From positions 62,001 through 126,000 of the forward strand of contig NZ_JYLF01000007.1 in assembly GCF_001043055.1 (NCBI RefSeq): a stretch of 64,000 nt of DNA. The letters run 5' to 3'. The notes under the pieces were generated by a model, which was not told the DNA's origin, made no database searches, and saw only the letters and a program-made list of their open reading frames with translations. Numbering within the stretch: position 1 is the stretch's first letter; each line of letters opens with the position of its first letter. The stretch is from Pseudomonas weihenstephanensis (GTDB lineage Bacteria; Pseudomonadota; Gammaproteobacteria; Pseudomonadales; Pseudomonadaceae). Position numbers and translations under genes: made by a program. Below are positions 35,097-45,727 of this stretch, in pieces.

Positions 35097-36209
35097 ATGA
35101 AACGTGTAGGTCTGGTCGGTTGGCGCGGTATGGTCGGTTCCGTGCTCATGCAGCGGATGCTGGAAGAGCAGGATTTCGATCTTATTGAGCCGGTGTTTTT
35201 CACCACTTCCAATGTCGGTGGACAAGGTCCGTCCGTGGGCAAAGATATTGCCCCGCTGAAGGATGCTTACAACATTGAAGAGTTGAAAACCCTCGATGTG
35301 ATCCTGACCTGCCAGGGCGGCGACTACACCACTGAGGTGTTCCCCAAGCTGCGTGAGGCAGGCTGGCAAGGTTACTGGATCGACGCAGCGTCGAGCCTGC
35401 GCATGCAGGATGACGCGGTGATTATTCTGGATCCGGTCAACCGCAAGGTGATCGACCAGCAGTTGGATGCGGGCACTAAAAACTACGTGGGCGGTAACTG
35501 CACCGTCAGCTTGATGCTGATGGGCCTGGGCGGCCTGTTTGAAGCCGGTCTGGTTGAATGGATGAGCGCCATGACCTACCAGGCAGCCTCCGGTGCCGGT
35601 GCGCAGAACATGCGCGAGCTGATCAAGCAAATGGGCGCAACCCACGCCGCAGTGGCCGATGAACTGGCTAACCCGGCCAGCGCCATTTTGGACATCGACC
35701 GTAAGGTTGCAGCCGCCATGCGCAGCGATGCGTACCCGACCGAGAACTTTGGTGTGCCACTGGCTGGCAGCTTGATCCCCTGGATCGACAAAGAGCTGCC
35801 TAATGGCCAGAGCCGTGAAGAATGGAAAGCGCAAGCAGAAACCAACAAGATTTTGGGTCGCTTCAAAAACCCGATTCCTGTGGATGGTATTTGCGTGCGC
35901 ATCGGCGCCATGCGCTGCCACAGCCAGGCGTTGACCATCAAGCTGAACAAAGATGTGCCGATTGCCGACATTGAAGGCTTGATCAGCCAGCACAACCCTT
36001 GGGTCAAGCTGGTGCCCAATCAACGCGAAATCAGCATGCAGGAACTGAGCCCGACCAAAGTCACGGGCACCCTGAATGTACCGGTAGGGCGTTTGCGCAA
36101 GCTGAACATGGGCTCGCAGTTCCTCGGGGCTTTCACGGTCGGCGACCAACTGCTGTGGGGCGCAGCTGAACCGTTGCGTCGCATGCTGCGGATCTTGCTG
36201 GAGCGTTAA
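35097..36209 (+). CDS. asd: Aspartate-semialdehyde dehydrogenase
   Basis: 370 residues from ATG 35097. Makes aspartate semialdehyde for lysine/diaminopimelate, threonine and methionine synthesis. NADP motif [18 protein letters not shown]; active Cys in [17 protein letters not shown]; substrate motif in [13 protein letters not shown]. An open frame upstream to 34965 is inside leuB and not used. A clear terminator follows, so this ends the leuB-asd transcript. Confidence 0.98.
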   Translation: MKRVGLVGWRGMVGSVLMQRMLEEQDFDLIEPVFFTTSNVGGQGPSVGKDIAPLKDAYNIEELKTLDVILTCQGGDYTTEVFPKLREAGWQGYWIDAASSLRMQDDAVIILDPVNRKVIDQQLDAGTKNYVGGNCTVSLMLMGLGGLFEAGLVEWMSAMTYQAASGAGAQNMRELIKQMGATHAAVADELANPASAILDIDRKVAAAMRSDAYPTENFGVPLAGSLIPWIDKELPNGQSREEWKAQAETNKILGRFKNPIPVDGICVRIGAMRCHSQALTIKLNKDVPIADIEGLISQHNPWVKLVPNQREISMQELSPTKVTGTLNVPVGRLRKLNMGSQFLGAFTVGDQLLWGAAEPLRRMLRILLER

Positions 36210-36228
36210 TTCGCGCTGCTCGCTCTCA

Positions 36229-36260
36229 AGCCCGCGTCTCGCAAGAGTCGCGGGCTTTTT
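36229..36260 (+). terminator. Rho-independent terminator after asd
   Basis: AAGCCCGCG and CGCGGGCTTTTT form a strong stem with a T-run, 19 bp after the asd stop. Confidence 0.9.
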
Positions 36261-36366
36261 AGTGGGTGTAATGTTTGTCTGATTGTTGAACGGCGCCACC
36301 GTGCGTTGCCTACCGGGGTTGTGCCCGGTAAAGTGCCGCTCCCAATGTTTCGCCTGAGGTAGCTAC

Positions 36367-37377
36367 ATGAACCAGTCCTTTGATATCGCCGTCGTTGGCG
36401 CCACCGGCACTGTCGGCGAAACCCTTGTTCAAATTCTCGAAGAGCGTGATTTTCCGATCACTGCATTGCATTTGCTGGCCAGTATCGAATCGGCCGGAAG
36501 CTCGGTGCCTTACCGCGGTAAAAATGTGCGAGTGCGTGAAGTCGACGCGTTTGATTTCAGTACCGTGCAGTTGGTGTTTTTTGCCGCCGGGCCCGCCGTG
36601 ACGCTAAGTTATGCCGCCAAAGCCAGTGCCGCTGGTTGCACAATCATCGACTTGTCCGGTGCATTGCCCGCCGTGCAGGCGCCGCAGATCGTGCCCGAAG
36701 CCAATTCGCACGTACTCAAGGGGCTGGCCAAGCCGGTGCAAGTCAGCAGCCCAAGTGCCTCTGCCACCGCATTGGCGGTGGTATTGGCGCCTTTGCGCGG
36801 CGTGCTCGATATTCAGCGGGTGAACGTGACGGCGTGCCTGGCTGTTTCGGCCCAAGGTCGCGAAGCGGTATCAGAGCTGGCGCGTCAAACGGCCGAATTG
36901 CTCAATCTACGGCCGCTGGAATCGACGTTTTTTGACCGTCAAATGGCCTTCAACTTGCTGGCTCAAGTCGGCAAACCCGACGCTCAGGGCCATGTGCCGC
37001 TAGAAAAGCGCCTGGTCAGTGAGTTGCGTGAAGTGCTCGGCCTGCCTGCCCTCAAAGTGGCGGTGACGTGCGTTCAAGCGCCGGTGTTTTTTGGCGATAG
37101 CTTCAGTGTCTCGGTGCAACTGGCCGGGCCGGTAGACCTGGATGCCGTTAATGCATTGCTTGAAGCGGCCGATAGTATCGAGTTGGTCGAGGCGGGCGAC
37201 TATCCGACTGCGGTGGGTGATGCAGTGGGCCAGGATGTAGTGTATGTAGGTCGTGTTCGCCACGGCGTGGACGATACTTCTGAACTTAATCTGTGGTTAA
37301 CGTCAGATAACGTACGTAAAGGCGCTGCATTGAATGCCGTGCAAGTGGCCGAGTTGTTGATAAAAGCCCCACTGTAA
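36367..37377 (+). CDS. usg: Asd-like paralogue Usg, catalytically degenerate
   Basis: 336 residues of the aspartate-semialdehyde-dehydrogenase fold (IAVVGATGTVGETLVQIL; FFAAGPAVTLSYAAKA). The active-site segment reads SSPSASATALAVVLAPLRG, with Ser/Ala where Asd has the NC nucleophile, so Asd activity is not expected. The usg-fimV-truA-trpF order is conserved in the genus. GCCTGAGGTAG lies before the ATG. Role unknown. Confidence 0.88.
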   Translation: MNQSFDIAVVGATGTVGETLVQILEERDFPITALHLLASIESAGSSVPYRGKNVRVREVDAFDFSTVQLVFFAAGPAVTLSYAAKASAAGCTIIDLSGALPAVQAPQIVPEANSHVLKGLAKPVQVSSPSASATALAVVLAPLRGVLDIQRVNVTACLAVSAQGREAVSELARQTAELLNLRPLESTFFDRQMAFNLLAQVGKPDAQGHVPLEKRLVSELREVLGLPALKVAVTCVQAPVFFGDSFSVSVQLAGPVDLDAVNALLEAADSIELVEAGDYPTAVGDAVGQDVVYVGRVRHGVDDTSELNLWLTSDNVRKGAALNAVQVAELLIKAPL

Positions 37378-37563
37378 AAGATACTTGGCGTCAATTTGCA
37401 GAATGATTCTAGCCAGACGGCCAATCGTTGCAGTTCAGCTGCTGTCAGGGCTCGTAAAGCGTAATGGGATGATTGCCGGGCACCTGAGCAGTGCGGGCAT
37501 CGTCTTAAGGCAGCAGCTACACAGAGCTCGCAGGACGGGTTCTGTATCAATAAGGAAGAGGCT

Positions 37564-40203
37564 ATGGTTCAAGTTCGCAAATTAGTGTTAGCAATAGCCG
37601 CCGCTTCGGCGCTGTCATCCGGTATGGCACAGGCGCTTGGGCTCGGGGAACTGACGCTGAAGTCGACTCAGAACCAGCCACTGCTTGCCGAAATAGAATT
37701 GCTGGATATCAAGGATCTAACTGCGGCAGAGGTGGTGCCAAGCCTGGCGCCGCCTGAAGAGTTCACCAAGGCAGGCGTTCAGCGCCCAGCATTCCTCAAT
37801 GACTTGCGCTTTACCTCCGTGATCAACCCTGAGGGCAAAAGCGTACTGCGTGTGACGTCCACCCAGCCGTTGTCCGAACCCTTCGTAAAGTTTCTGGTGC
37901 AAGTGATGTGGCCCAACGGCCGTTTACTGCGCGACTACAGCGTCTTGCTTGATCCGGCCAAGTTCTCGCCACAAACCGCAGCTGCCGCGTCAGCGTCTGC
38001 ACAGCCTGCAGCGGCTGGCGCGTCAACGCAATACACTACCTCGGCGCGTGACACCTTGTGGGAAATCGCTGCCAAGGCGCGTAACGGCGGCTCCGTCCAG
38101 CAAACCATGCTGGCGATTCAAGCGCTCAACCCTGACGCCTTCATCAATGGCAACATCAACCGCTTGAAAACCGGCCAAGTGTTGCGTTTGCCCGATGCGG
38201 CGCAAAGCACGCAGTTGCCGCACGCCAAGGCGATGGCGCAGGTGGCCGCGCAGAATGCTGACTGGCGCAACGGTCGCCGTACTGCTCCGCAAGCGCAGCA
38301 AGTCGATGCGACGGGGCGTAAAGCAGCACCGCTCGCGCCTGCAAAGGCCGCTGCTGGCGATAACCTGAGCCTGGTCTCTGCGCAAGCGGCCAAAGCATCG
38401 GGTAAAGGCGCTGCCGGCGACGCACAGAATTTGAGCGATAAACTGGCGACGACCCAAGAGGGTCTGGATGCCAGTCGTCGTGAAAATGCCGAGCTTAAAA
38501 GCCGCATGCAGGACTTGCAAAGCCAGCTGGACAAGCTGCAACGCCTGATCGAATTGAAAAACGACCAGTTGGCCAAGCTGCAAGCGGGCAATGCGCCGGG
38601 CACTGAGGCCGTGGCGGCTGCGCCTGCGCAGTTAGTCGCTCAGGCGCCTGATTCGCCAGAAGCCGATATCGAACCGGCCACCGAAGGCACGCCAGCCACA
38701 GCAGTCCCTCCTGCACCGGTTGAAGGCGATGCGAGCACCGAGGAGCGCAGCATCCAGGACCTGCTGAGCAGCCCGCTGTTGCTGGGTTTGATTGGCGGTG
38801 GCGCGGTCTTGCTGTTGTTAATGCTTATGTTGCTGCTGGCGCGTCGGCGTAAAGCGCAGCAAGCGGCTGAAAAACATCTGCGCATGGCGCGTGCTCTTGA
38901 AGAAGAGTCAGAGTTTGCAGCGGACCTGGAAATGCCCGAAAGCAGCTTCGAAGGGCTTGAGGTTGCGCCGCCCAGCGTCAAACTCGAACCTGCACCTGCA
39001 CCTGCACCTGCACCTGCACCTGCACCTGCACCTGCACCTGCTCCGGTCGTTGAGTCTGTGGCGCCGGTGGTGGCTGCTGCGGCCGTGGCTGCGGCGGCCG
39101 TCGCCGCAGCTGCGACCCAAGCCAAACCGGACGCCGATGTATTGGTTGAAGCTGAGCATTTGATCACCCGCCGCCAATTCAAAGAAGCTGAAGAACTGCT
39201 CAAGTCCGCGCTTGAACAAGCGCCGCAACGCAGTGATTTACGTCTCAAGCTGATGCAGGTGCATGGCGAGTTGGGCGAGCGTGATGCGTTTGTCGCGCAA
39301 GAGCGCCAATTGGTTGCCAATGGCAAGAACCACGCTGAAGTTGAGCAGCTCAAAAGCCGTTATCCAGCCATGGTCGCGGTAGCGGCTGGCGGTATTGCCT
39401 CGGCTGCTGTTGCCGCTGAACTTGAGGCGCAGTTTGTCAAAGACATGCTTAAGGATGAGCCGGTTAGCGAACCCAAGGTCGAGCCTGCGCCAGAAGCACC
39501 GCTGGCTGCTGATGAGTTCGAACATGATTTCGACTTGAGCCTGGATGATCTCGAAGCCGCTTCGCCTGCGGACCTGGCACTGGAGCCAAGCCTGGAGACC
39601 ACACCTGTTGCGGTAGATGAAGCGCTGAGTTTTGAGGCTGTGATGGCACAGCAAGCCGAGGCCCAAGCGTCAAGCGAAGACCTGTCGGGCTTTGATTTGG
39701 ACTTGTCGGCCGATGAGCAGGTCGCACCGACACTGGCTGACGATGACCTTTTGGGGCTGGAGGACGAGCTTAAAGGCTTGTCTGACGTTGAATCGCCCTT
39801 GTTCGATGTCGAGGGTCACGATGATCTGGATATGCCTGCCGACTTTGACCTGTCGCTGGCCGATGAAGATGTCACGGCTGCTCCCGACAGTTTTTCTGTC
39901 GAACTGGACGAAGTGAATGCCGAGCTGGAGCGCTTGTCGCAAAGTCTTGAACATCCACCTCTTGCTGACCCGCTGGCCAATAAAGCCAAGTTCGAGGCGG
40001 ATGATGCCGTGGAGCAAGGTGGGGAGCCTGAATTCGACTTCCTCTCAGGCACCGATGAAACCGCCACCAAGCTCGATTTGGCGCAAGCCTATGTCGATAT
40101 GGGGGACGTTGATGGTGCGCGGGATATTCTGACCGAGGTACTGGGCGAAGGCAGTGTTGATCAGCGCAATGAAGCCAAGGAAATGTTGGCTAACCTCCGT
40201 TGA
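37564..40203 (+). CDS. fimV: FimV, pilus/twitching hub protein
   Basis: 879 residues. Signal peptide (to about 24, GMAQALG), a periplasmic N-terminal domain (QNQPLLAEIELLDIKDL), a LysM peptidoglycan-binding domain (about 158-215, YTTSARDTLWEIAAKAR), a coiled coil (about 295-338), a single transmembrane helix (LLLGLIGGGAVLLLLMLMLLL, about 402-422), a Pro-Ala linker encoded by hexamer repeats, and an acidic cytoplasmic region with TPR-like units and the conserved C-terminal FimV motif (ATKLDLAQAYVDMGDVDGAR). FimV organises type IV pili and polar c-di-GMP/cAMP signalling. GAGGCT precedes the ATG. Confidence 0.95.
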   Translation: MVQVRKLVLAIAAASALSSGMAQALGLGELTLKSTQNQPLLAEIELLDIKDLTAAEVVPSLAPPEEFTKAGVQRPAFLNDLRFTSVINPEGKSVLRVTSTQPLSEPFVKFLVQVMWPNGRLLRDYSVLLDPAKFSPQTAAAASASAQPAAAGASTQYTTSARDTLWEIAAKARNGGSVQQTMLAIQALNPDAFINGNINRLKTGQVLRLPDAAQSTQLPHAKAMAQVAAQNADWRNGRRTAPQAQQVDATGRKAAPLAPAKAAAGDNLSLVSAQAAKASGKGAAGDAQNLSDKLATTQEGLDASRRENAELKSRMQDLQSQLDKLQRLIELKNDQLAKLQAGNAPGTEAVAAAPAQLVAQAPDSPEADIEPATEGTPATAVPPAPVEGDASTEERSIQDLLSSPLLLGLIGGGAVLLLLMLMLLLARRRKAQQAAEKHLRMARALEEESEFAADLEMPESSFEGLEVAPPSVKLEPAPAPAPAPAPAPAPAPAPVVESVAPVVAAAAVAAAAVAAAATQAKPDADVLVEAEHLITRRQFKEAEELLKSALEQAPQRSDLRLKLMQVHGELGERDAFVAQERQLVANGKNHAEVEQLKSRYPAMVAVAAGGIASAAVAAELEAQFVKDMLKDEPVSEPKVEPAPEAPLAADEFEHDFDLSLDDLEAASPADLALEPSLETTPVAVDEALSFEAVMAQQAEAQASSEDLSGFDLDLSADEQVAPTLADDDLLGLEDELKGLSDVESPLFDVEGHDDLDMPADFDLSLADEDVTAAPDSFSVELDEVNAELERLSQSLEHPPLADPLANKAKFEADDAVEQGGEPEFDFLSGTDETATKLDLAQAYVDMGDVDGARDILTEVLGEGSVDQRNEAKEMLANLR
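38989..39042 (+). repeat. CCTGCA hexamer tandem repeat in fimV
   Basis: Eight perfect CCTGCA units (38989-39036) plus one CCTGCT unit, each encoding Pro-Ala. Copy changes stay in frame, so slippage would only lengthen or shorten the linker after the transmembrane helix. Confidence 0.95.
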
Positions 40204-40224
40204 AATGAACGTACGCAACACATG

Positions 40225-40254
40225 ACGGCAGCCTTGAGGGCTGCCGTTGTTGTT
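40225..40254 (+). terminator. Terminator after fimV
   Basis: ACGGCAGCC and GGCTGCCGT form a nine-bp stem with a TTGA/G loop, followed by TTGTTGTTT, 22 bp after the fimV stop. Confidence 0.8.
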
Positions 40255-40368
40255 TGGTGCAGTGCTCGCGCCACTTACAATCGTCGCCGGGCTGCATTTG
40301 TTTCATGGCGTCTTGGCGGGTGCGCCTTATAATGCCCGCCTTTGCGTTCATGAGCAGGCTGTAAGTCC

Positions 40369-41223
40369 TTGGCAAATTTAGATAACGCCGCCGCTGAAAT
40401 GGCGGCTGAAGGTTTTTCCCGCATTGCGTTGGGGGTGGAGTACAAAGGCTCGCGTTACAGCGGCTGGCAGCGTCAGACCAATGGAGTGCTGACGGTGCAG
40501 GAAACCCTGGAAAACGCCCTGTCCAAAGTCGCCGCATCCCCCGTGTCATTGTTGTGCGCAGGCCGCACCGATGCAGGTGTACATGCGTGCGGGCAGGTGG
40601 TGCATTTTGATACTCAGGCCGAGCGCTCGCTGAAAGCCTGGGTCATGGGGGCCAATATCAATTTGCCCCATGACATCAGCGTGAGTTGGGCTCAGGTCAT
40701 GCCTGCGCATTTTCATGCGCGATTCAAGGCGGTTGCCCGGCGTTATCGTTATGTCATCTACAACGATCAAATACGCCCGGCGCACTTGAACCAGGAAGTG
40801 ACCTGGAACCATCGTCCGCTGGATGTCGAGCGTATGGCGCAGGCTGCTCAATATTTGCTGGGCGTGCATGACTTTAGCGCCTTCCGGGCGGGTCAATGCC
40901 AGGCCAAATCACCGATCAAGCACATGCATCACCTGCGAGTGACCCGGCACGGGCAGATGATTGTGCTGGATATTCGTGCCAGTGCTTTTTTGCATCACAT
41001 GGTGCGCAACATCGCCGGGGTTCTGATGACCATTGGCAGTGGTGAGCGCCCGGTCGAGTGGATAAAAGAGGTGCTGGAAAGTCGTGAGCGTCGTTCAGGC
41101 GGCGTGACGGCGCATCCTTACGGCCTGTATCTGGTCCAGGTTGAATACCACGATGAGTTCGCACTGCCTCAACGTTACATTGGTCCGCATTTCCTGACCG
41201 GTTTTAGCGAACTGGACGGCTGA
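40369..41223 (+). CDS. truA: tRNA pseudouridine(38-40) synthase
   Basis: 284 residues from a TTG start (40369); an ATG at 40399 gives a 274-residue form that still contains the whole catalytic fold. Catalytic Asp is in [18 protein letters not shown]; other motifs are RYRYVIYN and [17 protein letters not shown]. Modifies U38-U40 in tRNA anticodon arms. A Pseudomonas TruA usually starts with a short extension like this one, so the TTG is plausible but not certain. Confidence 0.93.
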   Translation: MANLDNAAAEMAAEGFSRIALGVEYKGSRYSGWQRQTNGVLTVQETLENALSKVAASPVSLLCAGRTDAGVHACGQVVHFDTQAERSLKAWVMGANINLPHDISVSWAQVMPAHFHARFKAVARRYRYVIYNDQIRPAHLNQEVTWNHRPLDVERMAQAAQYLLGVHDFSAFRAGQCQAKSPIKHMHHLRVTRHGQMIVLDIRASAFLHHMVRNIAGVLMTIGSGERPVEWIKEVLESRERRSGGVTAHPYGLYLVQVEYHDEFALPQRYIGPHFLTGFSELDG

Positions 41224-41287
41224 CGCCTGCAAAACCATTTGTTACCATCCGGCACTTTCGCGCGCAAAGCCTTGGGGTGAACTCGAT

Positions 41288-41911
41288 ATGTCAGTCGTTC
41301 GAAGCAAGATCTGCGGTATTACCCGCATAGACGATGCGCTGGCAGCCGTTGCCGCTGGGGCTGACGCGATAGGTTTTGTGTTTTATGCCAAAAGCCCGCG
41401 TGCTGTCAGTGTCACGCAGGCACAGGCGATCATTGCGGCCTTGCCGCCGTTCGTGACGACCGTTGGCTTGTTCGTCAATGCGAGCGCATGCGAACTGAAC
41501 GAAACCCTGGATGCCGTACCGCTGGATTTACTGCAATTTCACGGTGACGAAACCCCTGAGCAATGTGAGGGCTTCCATCGGCCTTACATTAAGGCGCTGC
41601 GGGTGAAGGCGGGTGATGACATCGCACAGGCGTGCAGGGTTTATCAAAGTGCCAGCGGTATTTTGCTGGATGCTTACGTAGAAGGTGTGCCGGGGGGAAC
41701 CGGTGAGGTCTTTGACTGGTCTTTGATACCTCAAGGGCTGAGCAAGCCGATTATTCTGGCGGGCGGCCTGATGCCGGGCAATGTGGCTCAAGCCATTGCT
41801 CAGGTGCGCCCGTATGCTGTGGATGTCAGCGGCGGCGTAGAAATCAGTAAAGGCATCAAGGACCACGACAGGATTCGTGCCTTCATGCAGGTTGTTCGCG
41901 CAACAGCCTGA
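41288..41911 (+). CDS. trpF: Phosphoribosylanthranilate isomerase
   Basis: 207-residue TIM barrel for the third committed step of tryptophan synthesis. Active Cys in [13 protein letters not shown], Asp in [15 protein letters not shown], phosphate loops in [11 protein letters not shown] and [15 protein letters not shown]. As in other pseudomonads it is separated from other trp genes and lies before accD. Thirteen codons of leader contain GGGGTGA as a ribosome site. Confidence 0.96.
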   Translation: MSVVRSKICGITRIDDALAAVAAGADAIGFVFYAKSPRAVSVTQAQAIIAALPPFVTTVGLFVNASACELNETLDAVPLDLLQFHGDETPEQCEGFHRPYIKALRVKAGDDIAQACRVYQSASGILLDAYVEGVPGGTGEVFDWSLIPQGLSKPIILAGGLMPGNVAQAIAQVRPYAVDVSGGVEISKGIKDHDRIRAFMQVVRATA

Positions 41912-42181
41912 TGCACGATGTGACGGCTGGCTGTCTGCCACCGTCCATGATTACCGCTGCTGTAAAGCAGACGGGCCCGGTGGTTAGACGGGCAGAAATT
42001 AAAGTGGCAGCCGCTCTGTAGTGTGTTGTCGGGAAGGCTGAGGGTTGCAAGGTCGATGCTGGTTTGCCGAGTGCCGACCGCAGGGGTTTGCAACCATCGC
42101 CACACACCTAATGAATTAGCTCAAGGGCATACACGGGGCCTGAACCCAGCGTTCGGGTCGCCGGTACTGGAGAAAAAAAGC

Positions 42182-43102
42182 ATGAGCAACTGGTTGGTAG
42201 ACAAGCTGATTCCTTCGATCATGCGTTCCGAAGTCAAAAAGAGTTCGGTACCTGAAGGCCTGTGGCACAAATGCCCGTCCTGCGATGCAGTGCTTTATCG
42301 CCCAGAGCTGGAAAAAACCCTGGACGTTTGCCCTAAATGCAATCACCACATGCGCATTGGCGCACGTGCGCGCATTGATATCTTCCTGGATGCCGAAGGC
42401 CGTGCCGAGCTGGGTGCAGACCTGGAGCCGGTTGACCGCCTGAAGTTCCGTGACAGCAAAAAGTACAAGGACCGCCTGGTCGGTGCGCAGAAACAAACGG
42501 GTGAGAAAGACGCGCTGATTTCCATGAGCGGCACGCTGTTGGGCATGCCGGTTGTGGTGTCAGCGTTTGAGTTCTCGTTTATGGGCGGCTCGATGGGCGC
42601 CATCGTGGGCGAGCGTTTTGTCCGTGCGGCCAACTACGCACTGGAAAACCGTTGCCCGATGATTTGCTTCGCCGCCTCCGGCGGTGCGCGCATGCAAGAA
42701 GCGTTGATCTCCCTGATGCAAATGGCCAAGACCTCGGCGGTATTGGCGCGTCTGCGCGAAGAAGGCATTCCGTTTATCTCGGTGCTCACTGACCCGGTTT
42801 ACGGTGGTGTTTCGGCCAGTCTGGCGATGTTGGGTGATGTGATTGTTGCCGAGCCTAAAGCGCTGATCGGTTTTGCCGGTCCGCGTGTGATTGAGCAAAC
42901 CGTGCGTGAAAAGTTGCCAGAAGGCTTCCAGCGCAGCGAGTTCCTGCTGGAGCACGGCGCAATCGACCTGATCATTTCGCGTCAGGAGCTGCGCCCACGC
43001 CTGGGCAACCTGCTTGCACAAATGATGGGCCTGCCAACGCCTGTGTTCGTGGCACCGCCTGTTGAAACCATCGTTGTACCTCCGGCTCCAGCGAATCTAT
43101 GA
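42182..43102 (+). CDS. accD: Acetyl-CoA carboxylase carboxyltransferase beta subunit
   Basis: 306 residues from ATG 42182. Makes malonyl-CoA with AccA. N-terminal zinc ribbon CPSC-x18-CPKC (residues about 29-51), then the crotonase-like domain with [19 protein letters not shown] and [14 protein letters not shown]. The preceding 270 bp carry no gene and should hold its promoter. The stop overlaps the folC start (ATGA). Confidence 0.97.
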   Translation: MSNWLVDKLIPSIMRSEVKKSSVPEGLWHKCPSCDAVLYRPELEKTLDVCPKCNHHMRIGARARIDIFLDAEGRAELGADLEPVDRLKFRDSKKYKDRLVGAQKQTGEKDALISMSGTLLGMPVVVSAFEFSFMGGSMGAIVGERFVRAANYALENRCPMICFAASGGARMQEALISLMQMAKTSAVLARLREEGIPFISVLTDPVYGGVSASLAMLGDVIVAEPKALIGFAGPRVIEQTVREKLPEGFQRSEFLLEHGAIDLIISRQELRPRLGNLLAQMMGLPTPVFVAPPVETIVVPPAPANL

Positions 43103-44406
43103 CCCAGCGCACCCTTGGCGAGTGGCTCGCCTATCTTGAACAGTTGCATCCATCGGCCATCGACATGGGCCTGGAGCGCTCGCGAGAGGTAGCGAACCGC
43201 ATGGGGCTACTCAAGCCTGCGCCTCGGGTGATAACGGTGACCGGCACCAACGGCAAAGGCTCGACCTGTGCGTTTGTGGCCTCATTACTCCAGGCGCAAG
43301 GGCTTAACGTCGGGGTTTACAGTTCCCCACACCTGTTGCGCTACAACGAGCGCGTGCAAATCTGCGGCGTTGAAGCGTCAGATGAACTGCTGTGCGAGGC
43401 CTTTGCGGCCGTTGAAGCAGGCCGCGGCGAGATTTCCCTGACTTACTTTGAGGTGGGCACGCTGGCCGCTTTGTGGCTGTTTGAGCGTGCCGCGCTTGAT
43501 GCCGTGGTGCTGGAAGTCGGGCTAGGCGGGCGACTGGATACCGTCAATCTGGTGGATGCTGATCTGGCGCTGGTCACCAGTATTGGTGTCGACCATGTCG
43601 AATACCTGGGTAACACCCGCGAATCCGTGGCGTTTGAAAAGGCCGGCATATTTCGGCCGGGCAGGCCCGCGCTGTGTGGTGACCTCAATCCCCCGCACAC
43701 ATTACTGGACAAAGCCAATGAGCTGGGTTGCCCGCTGTTTGTGCGCGGTCGTGACTTCGACCTGGCCACCACCGATCAGGTCTGGCATTGGCGCGGTCTG
43801 AACGGGCAGGGCGGGGTTGTCGAGCTGCGTGATCTGCCGCTTCTGGATTTGCCGATGGAAAACGCAGCGCTGGCCGTGCAAGCCTACGCGCTGATGGATT
43901 TGCCCTGGCAGCCGGAGCGTATTGTTCAGGCACTCAAAGCCACGCGTGTGACCGGGCGGCTTGATCGTCGCCAGTTTAATTGGCACGGTAAAACCTTGAA
44001 TGTGCTGCTGGATGTGGGTCACAACCCCCATGCAGCGCACTATTTGGTGCAGCGTCTGGCTCAGCGTCCCATAACCGGCAAGCGCTTCGCGGTGTTTGGT
44101 TTGCTGGCCGACAAGGACCTGGATGGCGTAGTGTCGCAATTCACCGCACCGATCGAGCATTGGGCGGTTGCACCGCTTGATACAAGTCGCACGCGGCCCG
44201 TGATGCAAGTCCAGGCCGCGTTGCAGCGTCACGGTGCATCCGTAACCGCCCATGACAGCGTCATTGCTGCGTTGCAAGCTCAATGCGAACGGGCATCCCC
44301 GGCCGATGAAATTCTGTTGTTCGGTTCTTTCTATTGTGTCGCCGAAGCCCTTGAGTGGCTGGAGCGGCATGCGACGCAGGAGGCAGCACATGGCTTTGCT
44401 GGATAA
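43099..44406 (+). CDS. folC: Bifunctional folylpolyglutamate/dihydrofolate synthase
   Basis: 435-residue Mur-ligase-like ATPase that adds glutamate to dihydropteroate/folates. ATP loop [18 protein letters not shown], second motif [18 protein letters not shown], and [10 protein letters not shown] near the C-terminal domain. It overlaps accD by four bases and the next gene by 17, showing a coupled accD-folC-SPOR operon. Confidence 0.96.
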   Translation: MTQRTLGEWLAYLEQLHPSAIDMGLERSREVANRMGLLKPAPRVITVTGTNGKGSTCAFVASLLQAQGLNVGVYSSPHLLRYNERVQICGVEASDELLCEAFAAVEAGRGEISLTYFEVGTLAALWLFERAALDAVVLEVGLGGRLDTVNLVDADLALVTSIGVDHVEYLGNTRESVAFEKAGIFRPGRPALCGDLNPPHTLLDKANELGCPLFVRGRDFDLATTDQVWHWRGLNGQGGVVELRDLPLLDLPMENAALAVQAYALMDLPWQPERIVQALKATRVTGRLDRRQFNWHGKTLNVLLDVGHNPHAAHYLVQRLAQRPITGKRFAVFGLLADKDLDGVVSQFTAPIEHWAVAPLDTSRTRPVMQVQAALQRHGASVTAHDSVIAALQAQCERASPADEILLFGSFYCVAEALEWLERHATQEAAHGFAG

Positions 44407-45022
44407 GGCATACAAGCAACGCATGGTGGGCGCGCTGGTGCTGGTGGCATTGGCGGTGATCTTTTTACCGATGCTGTTTTCGCGTCAGGACGAGCAGCGC
44501 CAGATTCAGGTCGATGCGCCCACCGCGCCTCAGGTGCCGGTGCTGCCGCAGGTTCAGGTCGAACCGGTCGCTGTGCCACAGCCGCAGGTGATTGCCCAAG
44601 AGCCGATGCCTGTTGAGGAAGAGGTTGCAACCCCGCCCGCTCCGACGCCTGTCCCGGTGACTCCGGCAGTCGCAAAACCGCCGGCCCCGGCGCCAAAAGC
44701 GCCTGCGGTCACTCCGGCCCAGACGGTGGCTCAGGCCCCCGCCAAGCTGGACACCACGCAAAAACGCATCGATGCCAATGGCTTGCCTATCAGTTGGTCC
44801 GTGCAATTGGTCAGCCTGTCCAATCGGGCGAGCGCTGATAACCTGCAAAAAACCCTTCGAAATCAAGGTTATAACGCTTACGTTCGCACGTCAGGTGGAA
44901 TGAACCGGGTGTTTGTGGGGCCGCTGCTTGAGCGTGCAGAAGCCGATCGCTTGCGTGATTTGCTGGGTAAACAGCAAAACCTCAAAGGTTTTGTGGTTCG
45001 CTTCCAGCCGGAACGTGGCTAA
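44390..45022 (+). CDS. SPOR-domain inner-membrane protein (DedD-like)
   Basis: 210 residues from ATG 44390, with AGGAGG upstream inside folC. One transmembrane helix (about 12-29, GALVLVALAVIFLPMLF), a Pro/Val/Gln-rich periplasmic linker (about 37-120) and a C-terminal SPOR domain (about 128-205: WSVQLVSLSNRASADNLQ, YNAYVRTSGGMNRVFVGPL). SPOR domains bind denuded septal peptidoglycan, so a cell-division role like that of DedD is likely; the position between folC and cvpA matches dedD in other gamma-proteobacteria. Confidence 0.88.
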   Translation: MALLDKAYKQRMVGALVLVALAVIFLPMLFSRQDEQRQIQVDAPTAPQVPVLPQVQVEPVAVPQPQVIAQEPMPVEEEVATPPAPTPVPVTPAVAKPPAPAPKAPAVTPAQTVAQAPAKLDTTQKRIDANGLPISWSVQLVSLSNRASADNLQKTLRNQGYNAYVRTSGGMNRVFVGPLLERAEADRLRDLLGKQQNLKGFVVRFQPERG

Positions 45023-45128
45023 GCGTGAAAAAAGGTTTCATCGGATCGCGAATGCACCGCTAAATCGCCTTACCTGAGCGGCGGCGCTCTGCTAAAATGC
45101 GCCGCCTTATCTGTCCGTAGGCTGCACT

Positions 45129-45686
45129 GTGCCATTTACTTGGGTTGACTGGGCGATCGTTGCAACGATTGCCATTTCCGCACTGATCAGTTTGAAGCGC
45201 GGCTTCGTTAAAGAGGCGTTGTCGCTGTGCACCTGGATCATTGCCGGGGTCGTCGCCTGGATGTTCGGTGGTTCGCTGTCGGAATATCTCAGCGGATACA
45301 TCGAAACACCTTCCGCCCGCGTCATCGTCGGGTGCACCATCATGTTTGTCGCCACCTTGCTGGTCGGCGCAATGATCAATTTTCTTATCGGCGAACTGAT
45401 TCGCGTCACCGGGTTGTCCGGGACCGACCGGTTCCTTGGCATGGCCTTCGGCGCAGCGCGTGGCGCGTTGCTGGTGGTCGTGGCAGTCGGGTTGTTAAGC
45501 CTGGGGCCGGTACAGCAGGACTCGTGGTGGCAAGAGTCACGGCTCTTGCCACAATTTCTATTGGTTGCCGACTGGTCAAAAAATCTCATTTTGGGATTGA
45601 GCAGTCAGTGGCTCGCCAGCGGTATCAGCGTACCCGCTGATATTCCGTTCAAGGAGCATCTCTTGCCGGCTATCCAGCCCAAGTGA
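45129..45686 (+). CDS. cvpA: CvpA family membrane protein
   Basis: 185 residues from a GTG at 45129. Four predicted transmembrane helices (about 5-22, 27-46, 62-85, 103-122) and the family motif GFVKEALSLCTWIIAGVVAW, with FLGMAFGAARGALLVV. CvpA is linked to colicin V production in E. coli and to membrane stress resistance more widely. A GC-rich hairpin (45080-45106) lies in its leader. purF follows 41 bp on, as is usual. Confidence 0.92.
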   Translation: MPFTWVDWAIVATIAISALISLKRGFVKEALSLCTWIIAGVVAWMFGGSLSEYLSGYIETPSARVIVGCTIMFVATLLVGAMINFLIGELIRVTGLSGTDRFLGMAFGAARGALLVVVAVGLLSLGPVQQDSWWQESRLLPQFLLVADWSKNLILGLSSQWLASGISVPADIPFKEHLLPAIQPK

Positions 45687-45727
45687 GTGATGTTCAGTTC
45701 AGATCCATAAAGTAGGGGTTGCGTCGC

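Noticed and set aside
34929-36299. 456-codon minus-strand frame across asd and the leuB end
   Set aside because: Antisense shadow of asd; His/Gln-rich composition without motifs.
38989-39042. Short repeats in fimV as a possible CRISPR array
   Set aside because: Contiguous hexamers without spacers, in frame in a coding region.
45080-45106. GC-rich hairpin before cvpA as a terminator
   Set aside because: The stem is good (GGCGGCGC with GCGCCGCC) but only TTATCT follows, and cvpA starts 22 bp later, so I leave it as an undefined leader structure.
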